This document shows, one piece after another, positions 7,223 through 10,582 of a stretch of 10,582 nucleotides of DNA. Positions within the stretch are counted from its first letter, which is position 1. Each line of letters starts with the position of its first letter. The position numbers and the translations under genes are program-made. The DNA is taken from positions 1 through 10,582 of the forward strand of contig JAHXHF010000230.1 of NCBI GenBank assembly GCA_025656895.1, in the 5' to 3' direction. This stretch comes from a gamma proteobacterium symbiont of Bathyaustriella thionipta. GTDB taxonomy: Bacteria; Pseudomonadota; Gammaproteobacteria; Chromatiales; Chromatiaceae. Below the pieces are notes generated by a model. The model ran no database searches. It was given only the letters and a program-made list of their open reading frames with translations, and was not told the DNA's origin.

Positions 7223-8383
7223 ATGAGTACGCAGCAGACAGAGGCTAAAGACACCATACTGATGGTGGATGACAACCCCGCCAATCTGCAGGTGTTATCC
7301 CAGACACTGGACGGGCAGGGCTATAAACTGCTGGCGGCTACCAGTGGTGAACAGGCCATCCGTACTGCGGTAAGAGTCGTTCCACAGTTGCTGCTTCTGG
7401 ATATCATGATGCCGGGGCTGGACGGTTTCGAAGTCATCGACGAACTCAGCCGACATAAAGAAACGCATGACATACCGGTTATTTTTCTGTCGGCGCTGGA
7501 CGATACCGAAAGTAAGGTAAAAGGCCTGGAAAAAGGTGCGGTAGACTATATTTCCAAGCCTTTTCAGCCGGAAGAGGTGATTGCGCGGGTACAAACCCAT
7601 CTGCAACTGAATCGTCTGAAAAATAATCTGGCAGAAAGCAATCGCGCGCTGCATGACCTGAATGAACATCTGGAAGAAAAGGTTTGTGATCGCACCCAGC
7701 AGATCGTACGCGGCCGGGACGCACTGATTTTTGCACTGGCACGGCTGGCAGAAGCGCGTGATTCCGAAACCGGCCGTCATCTGGAACGCATGCAGGTTTA
7801 TTCGGCCAAACTGGCGCAGTATATTTTTCAGCAGCAGCCTGAACTGAATCTGAGCAAAGCCTGGGTGAAGCATGTTGAACGCACAGCCGTATTGCACGAC
7901 ATTGGCAAAATAGGCATTCCCGACCATATCTTACTGAAACCCGGGAAGCTTACGGATGATGAGCGCGGCATCATGCAGCAACATGCCGAAATTGGTGGTA
8001 AAGCACTGCATGATATCAGCGAGCAATGGGGCACAGACGGTTTCCTGATGGTGGCCGCAGAGATTGCACTGGGACATCACGAAAAATGGGATGGCAGTGG
8101 TTATCCTTATGGCAAGAGCGGACAGGATATCCCCCTGGCAGCGCGTATTGTGGCTTTGGCCGATGTATATGACGCGCTCACCAGTAAACGTCCTTATAAA
8201 GAAGCCTGGAATCATCAGCAGGCGGTCGATTACATCTGTAGTCACAGCGGCTCGCATTTTGACCCGCAACTGGTGGAGGCCTTTAACCAGCTTATACCGC
8301 AGTTTGCTGAAATTGCCGCCCGAATGCACGGCAACTCTGGCACGGATCCATCAGAACATTTGCCGGAAGATCCTTGTGCATAG
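7223..8383 (+). CDS. REC-HD-GYP response regulator, probable cyclic-di-GMP phosphodiesterase (RpfG-type)
   Basis: Cytoplasmic regulator of 386 residues. The N-terminal receiver (about 10-130) has D16/D17, phospho-acceptor D60 in LLDIMMPG, S90 and K112. A coiled coil (130-165) leads to an HD-GYP domain (about 165-370). It shows ARDSETGRHLERM, the catalytic LHDIGK (H225/D226), a GHHEKWDGSGYP block (284-295) that holds the GYP residues, and the DVYDALTSKRPYKEAW stretch. The residues needed for c-di-GMP hydrolysis appear intact. The ATG lies 4 nt after the preceding receiver stop without a clear Shine-Dalgarno, suggesting coupling. It is probably phosphorylated by the kinase upstream, linking that signal to c-di-GMP level. 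The C-terminus overlaps the mobB start by 8 nt. Confidence 0.94.
   Translation: MSTQQTEAKDTILMVDDNPANLQVLSQTLDGQGYKLLAATSGEQAIRTAVRVVPQLLLLDIMMPGLDGFEVIDELSRHKETHDIPVIFLSALDDTESKVKGLEKGAVDYISKPFQPEEVIARVQTHLQLNRLKNNLAESNRALHDLNEHLEEKVCDRTQQIVRGRDALIFALARLAEARDSETGRHLERMQVYSAKLAQYIFQQQPELNLSKAWVKHVERTAVLHDIGKIGIPDHILLKPGKLTDDERGIMQQHAEIGGKALHDISEQWGTDGFLMVAAEIALGHHEKWDGSGYPYGKSGQDIPLAARIVALADVYDALTSKRPYKEAWNHQQAVDYICSHSGSHFDPQLVEAFNQLIPQFAEIAARMHGNSGTDPSEHLPEDPCA
8365..8369 (+). promoter_or_regulatory. Ribosome binding site supporting the mobB GTG start
   Basis: GGAAG lies 6 nt before the GTG at 8376, inside the end of the HD-GYP gene. No in-frame ATG occurs between here and the P-loop, so this site decides the start. 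Confidence 0.6.
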
Positions 8384-8915
8384 TGCCATTCCCCTGTTGG
8401 GCTTTGCCGCCTACAGTGGCAGTGGAAAAACCACCTTACTGAAAAAAGTATTGCCACTGTTATGCGAACAGGGCCTGCGCATAGGCATGATCAAACATTC
8501 GCATCATCAGTTCGAAGTGGATACCCCCGGCAAAGACAGTTACGAACTGCGCAAGGCGGGCGCGCAGCAAATGCTGATTGCGTCACCGACACGCCAGGCT
8601 TTTATGATCGACAAGCCGCAAGCGTTAGAGCCGCAGTTACGCGATCTGTTGCAAGCGTTTGACCCGGCGCAACTGGACTTGATTCTGGTGGAAGGTTTCC
8701 GGCATGAAGCCTTTGCCAAAATAGAAGTACACCGTAGCGCAACCGGCAAGCCGCTGCTGTTTCCGCAGGACGAAAATATTATTGCACTGGTGGCGGATGC
8801 AGACCTGCAAGTGCAAAGCGCTTTACCCCGTATGGATATAAACCAGCCACAACAGCTTGCCGCTTTTATTTTGCGCTATCGGCAGGACTGTTTAGCGTCT
8901 GAGCAGATTCTATAA
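8376..8915 (+). CDS. mobB: Molybdopterin-guanine dinucleotide biosynthesis adaptor MobB
   Basis: GTP-binding accessory protein for attaching GMP to molybdopterin, helping MobA make the bis-MGD cofactor. From the GTG at 8376 it has 179 residues, the usual length. The P-loop AAYSGSGKTTLL (11-22) is followed by the family signatures KHSHHQFEVDTPGKDSYELRKAGA (begins near residue 40) and LDLILVEGFRHEAFAKIEVHR. An open frame runs further upstream to 8064, but that part is a shadow of the HD-GYP gene. mobA and other molybdenum-cofactor genes are absent from the window, so mobB is separated from its pathway. Its 8 nt overlap with the HD-GYP gene means it shares that transcript, which looks like genomic happenstance. 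Confidence 0.93.
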   Translation: MHSAIPLLGFAAYSGSGKTTLLKKVLPLLCEQGLRIGMIKHSHHQFEVDTPGKDSYELRKAGAQQMLIASPTRQAFMIDKPQALEPQLRDLLQAFDPAQLDLILVEGFRHEAFAKIEVHRSATGKPLLFPQDENIIALVADADLQVQSALPRMDINQPQQLAAFILRYRQDCLASEQIL

Positions 8916-8936
8916 CCGCTATTCGAGCTACTATGA

Positions 8937-9761
8937 CTATTTTTCCGCGCTGATATAACAAATCCAGCCCGCATCCGCGTCTGCCTGCGTCACCGGCTTG
9001 AAGTTACCGTCCCCTTCGCCGTCCTTGTCCCAGCCCTGCCAGTACACAGTAACCCTGGCAAAGCCGGCTTCGTAGAGAATTTCCTGTATTTCCGGCAGTG
9101 TCCATAAGCGCCAATGGTATTCAAAAGCCCGTTCAAAACGGGATTCATCCGGAAAATCAAAATGAATATAACAGCTTAAATCACCATTAACCGGGTTGTA
9201 ACGGGCCTGTTCCCAGACATAGTTAAAGCCATCCAGTTCGCGTTCCTCATCCAGCTCTTTGAAAGCGTCATGGCCACCATAGGCATCCAGAAAAAACACA
9301 CCATCCGCAGCCAACTGCTTATGCACCCTGCGGAAATAGCGCAAAAGTTCAGGCCGTTTCTTGAACAGCCAGTAACTGAAATTCATGGCCGAAACAATAT
9401 CCTGCGGCGGACTGTTAACTTCAAGCACATCGCCCCGAATCAACTCAACTCGCTTCGCCTGCCTGGGCGAAAGCCGGGAAAGATTGTGTTTTTCACCCCA
9501 GGCCAAAACCTTCTTGTCCAGATCCACGCCAATGGCGTGATATTTTTTATTGCGCTTCACCCATTCACAGCAAACGGCCGCCGTACCGCAAAAATCCTCA
9601 CGCAGGAACTGAGGCTTGCGCTTGCGTATTTTCCTGAAAGTGCTTTCTACAAAGTCAATTTCAGCCTCGGAACACTGAACCGACTCTTCATAAAGCTGAT
9701 GCTTGTCGGCCTGTTCCGCCATGGAAAAATTTTGTTTGTGTTTTTTTGCGCGCAAAGCCAT
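8937..9761 (-). CDS. Class I SAM-dependent methyltransferase, substrate unknown
   Basis: Rossmann-fold methyltransferase of 274 residues from the ATG at 9761. The glycine-rich motif I is a variant, REDFCGTAAVCCEW (54-67). GVDLD (78-82) supplies the acidic residue for SAM ribose, IRGDVLE (108-114) corresponds to motif III and DIVSAMNFSYWLF (121-133) to motif IV. The N-terminal DKHQLYEESVQ and the REDFCGT version of motif I are traits I recall from a conserved family annotated only as methyltransferase. A longer frame starts with TTG at 9860, but that codon lies in the likely promoter, so 9761 is preferred; ATG at 9722 is also possible. Neither start has a clear Shine-Dalgarno. The gene converges on mobB with a 21 nt gap and no obvious terminator between them. 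Confidence 0.85.
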   Translation of the reverse strand: MALRAKKHKQNFSMAEQADKHQLYEESVQCSEAEIDFVESTFRKIRKRKPQFLREDFCGTAAVCCEWVKRNKKYHAIGVDLDKKVLAWGEKHNLSRLSPRQAKRVELIRGDVLEVNSPPQDIVSAMNFSYWLFKKRPELLRYFRRVHKQLAADGVFFLDAYGGHDAFKELDEERELDGFNYVWEQARYNPVNGDLSCYIHFDFPDESRFERAFEYHWRLWTLPEIQEILYEAGFARVTVYWQGWDKDGEGDGNFKPVTQADADAGWICYISAEK

Positions 9762-9836
9762 GTTGAAAATCTGGAATAGCTGTAAAGAAAGCTGAGTGTA
9801 AGGCTTTAGTCCGGTGAAAAAAAGTAAATTATCCAG

Positions 9837-9865
9837 TAAATAGCCTGCTGGAAAATACAATACAA
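9837..9865 (-). promoter_or_regulatory. Candidate sigma-70 promoter for the methyltransferase gene
   Basis: On the minus strand, TTGTAT (9865-9860) and TATTTA (9842-9837) are separated by 17 nt. Transcription would begin near 9830, about 70 nt before the ATG at 9761. Only the spacing and partial consensus support it. Confidence 0.35.
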
Positions 9866-9866
9866 A

Positions 9867-9893
9867 TTGAATTTGCAGCTGGCATAGTATAAC
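9867..9893 (+). promoter_or_regulatory. Weak candidate promoter upstream of the hairpins and tRNA-Ser
   Basis: TTGAAT (9867-9872) and TATAAC (9888-9893) are 15 nt apart, shorter than ideal. If used, the transcript would carry both hairpins at 9914-9956 before the tRNA. No convincing promoter was seen closer to the tRNA. Confidence 0.25.
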
Positions 9894-9913
9894 CTTGCCG
9901 GCTCATTGCAGAG

Positions 9914-9956
9914 GTGATGGGCAGGAAGCCCATCATAACGAGCACGCCGCGTGCTC
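9914..9956. repeat. Two adjacent perfect hairpins in the methyltransferase-tRNA gap
   Basis: Hairpin 1 pairs TGATGGGC (9915-9922) with GCCCATCA (9928-9935) around the loop AGGAA; a flanking G-T pair can extend it. Hairpin 2 is a near-continuous palindrome, GAGCACGC (9940-9947) with GCGTGCTC (9949-9956) around a single central C, folding in RNA with a 3-nt loop. They are 4 nt apart. Neither is followed by a T-run, so they do not look like intrinsic terminators. They could be a REP-like element, a small-RNA or leader structure, or a protein-binding site. Confidence 0.6.
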
Positions 9957-10004
9957 CCACCCGCTGTTAGCCAAAAGCGCAGAAGGTGGAAAGAATACAG
10001 TTTT

Positions 10005-10094
<90 letters not shown>

Positions 10095-10100
10095 ATAAAT

Positions 10101-10132
10101 AAAAAAACCGGTTTCAGTGAACCGGTTTTTTT
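10101..10132. terminator. Rho-independent, bidirectional terminator after tRNA-Ser
   Basis: The stem AACCGGTT (10106-10113) pairs with AACCGGTT (10120-10127) around the loop TCAGTG. It is flanked by an A-run on the left (10101-10107) and a T-run on the right (10126-10132), so the structure works on both strands. It lies 6 nt after the tRNA CCA end. Confidence 0.92.
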
Positions 10133-10139
10133 ATATCTG

Positions 10140-10386
10140 ATTGCATGTTGAAAGAGATAGCCCTTCCGGTTTTTGGCGAATTTCTTAACGGCTTCGTTAT
10201 TCGCATTGGCTGCAAACGATTCACAGTCATTATCAAAGGCGCGGTAGTCGAGGGTGATATTCACGTCCTTAGAGAAGCGGTTGATGGCGCCATAGATCAC
10301 CGTGACAGACTCGCAACACGTGATTACCAACGTAACTTGGTGTTATCTTCCATGTATATCAGAAAAACCAGCAAAGATTCTGACAT
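10140..10386 (-). pseudogene. Decayed AbiEii/AbiGii-like nucleotidyltransferase toxin gene
   Basis: Remnant of a type IV toxin of the AbiEii (DUF1814) nucleotidyltransferase family. One minus-strand frame reads VIYGAINRFSKDVNITLDYRAFD, which matches the family stretch normally seen as KGGTSLSK-YG-I-RFSEDIDI. The preceding KGGTSLSK is degraded to TCCESVTV, and SEDVD is now SKDVN, so Glu became Lys and the catalytic Asp became Asn, both explained by G-to-A changes. A possible original start is the ATG at 10386 (MSESLL), in another frame that stops after 20 codons. The usual stretch between the start and the KGGTS motif is too short here, implying deletion plus frameshift. The C-terminal three quarters is missing, and the frame runs into the terminator and tRNA. 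Not expected to be functional. Family assignment rests on remembered motifs. Confidence 0.65.
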
Positions 10387-10439
10387 TATGCAAGCCGGGT
10401 GAGTTCGGGAAGAAAGTCTCTTACATTCCCCTCAAACAA
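10386..10439 (-). pseudogene. Possible tail of an upstream antitoxin gene
   Basis: A short minus-strand open stretch reads NVRDFLPELTRLA and ends with TAA overlapping the toxin-remnant ATG (TAATG). That overlap is the arrangement expected of an antitoxin-toxin operon such as abiEi-abiEii. The frame is closed by TGA just upstream, so at most 17 codons survive. I do not recognise the protein; the call depends on position only. Confidence 0.25.
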
Positions 10440-10532
10440 TCATCTCACCTCTGTGTTCATGGCAATCACAGCTTTCTTTGATATGACTGCTTAGATAGTG
10501 TCCGGCAGAAAACTCGCTATTTTCGAGGGGCT

Positions 10533-10582
10533 ATGACCCCGCCCGCCGTCGAATTCAGTCAATTGCCTGCATTTTTGGCCAC
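10533..10582 (+). CDS. Possible 5' end of a transposase gene, cut by the window edge
   Basis: An ATG at 10533 follows a purine-rich GAGGGG (10525-10530) and opens a frame that runs off the window: MTPPAVEFSQLPAFLA. Codons are G+C-rich compared with the flank. The upstream stretch from about 10495 (beginning GTGTCCGGCAG) lies just beyond the decayed toxin remnant and has the look of an insertion-sequence end with a short leader. An ISAs1-like transposase is a guess from the LPAFLA-type N-terminus; no family motif is reached before the edge. Confidence 0.35.
   Translation, partial: MTPPAVEFSQLPAFLA

Noticed and set aside
8064..8375. N-terminal extension of MobB
   Set aside because: The added sequence is a shadow frame of the HD-GYP gene; MobB homology begins just after the GTG at 8376, which has its own ribosome site.
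9762..9860. N-terminal extension of the methyltransferase from TTG 9860
   Set aside because: The TTG overlaps the candidate -35 element, and the added residues do not match the family.
9936..9972. Integron attC-like fold (TAAC...GTTAGCC, with an unpaired G at 9940)
   Set aside because: TAAC-AGC pairs with GCTGTTA, but the inner arm is used up by the 9940-9956 palindrome, the element is too short, and no cassette gene or integrase is near.
10145..10402. Plus-strand 85-codon frame
   Set aside because: It lies antisense to the AbiEii remnant, has no ribosome site and starts inside the region just past the terminator; its codons look like the complement of the old gene.
10095..10582. Integrated element with a repeat of the tRNA-Ser 3' end
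   Set aside because: No second copy of the T-arm/acceptor sequence was found downstream within the window, and no integrase gene is visible.

Overview
The window looks like chromosomal DNA from a gammaproteobacterium of moderate G+C. The evidence is an MlaFEDC phospholipid transporter in the usual gene order, a MobB, a tRNA-Ser with a genomically encoded CCA end, and strong coding density on one strand. No gene fixes the genus.

Region 1 (1-1739) is a partner-switching signalling module. It holds a PPM/SpoIIE-type phosphatase carrying only the last part of a receiver domain, then an RsbW-like HATPase kinase, then a STAS anti-anti-sigma-type protein with an intact DSSG motif. The first 77 bases do not continue the receiver domain, so the phosphatase gene is broken, recombined, or at an assembly junction.

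Region 2 (1764-5212) is the Mla system: mlaF (ATPase), mlaE (permease), mlaD (MCE protein), mlaC (periplasmic carrier) and a second, diverged mlaC. No separate mlaB is present. The STAS gene 24 nt upstream of mlaF is the only STAS protein in the window, so it may serve as MlaB, as the partner-switch target, or as both.

Region 3 (5255-8383) continues on the same strand with a REC-PAS-HisKA-HATPase kinase, a stand-alone receiver (ATGA overlap) and a REC-HD-GYP c-di-GMP phosphodiesterase. mobB (8376-8915) overlaps the end of the HD-GYP gene. Gaps from the phosphatase to mobB are at most 71 nt, so one or a few long transcripts are plausible. They would join partner switching, phospholipid trafficking and c-di-GMP turnover.

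Region 4 (8937-10582) is different in character. It contains a convergent class I SAM methyltransferase of unknown substrate, two strong hairpins, tRNA-Ser(GGA) with a terminator, the wreck of an AbiEii-like nucleotidyltransferase toxin gene on the minus strand, and at the right edge what may be the start of an insertion sequence. This tRNA-flanking end is the accessory part of the window.

All calls rest on reading the sequence and on remembered family motifs; no database search was run.
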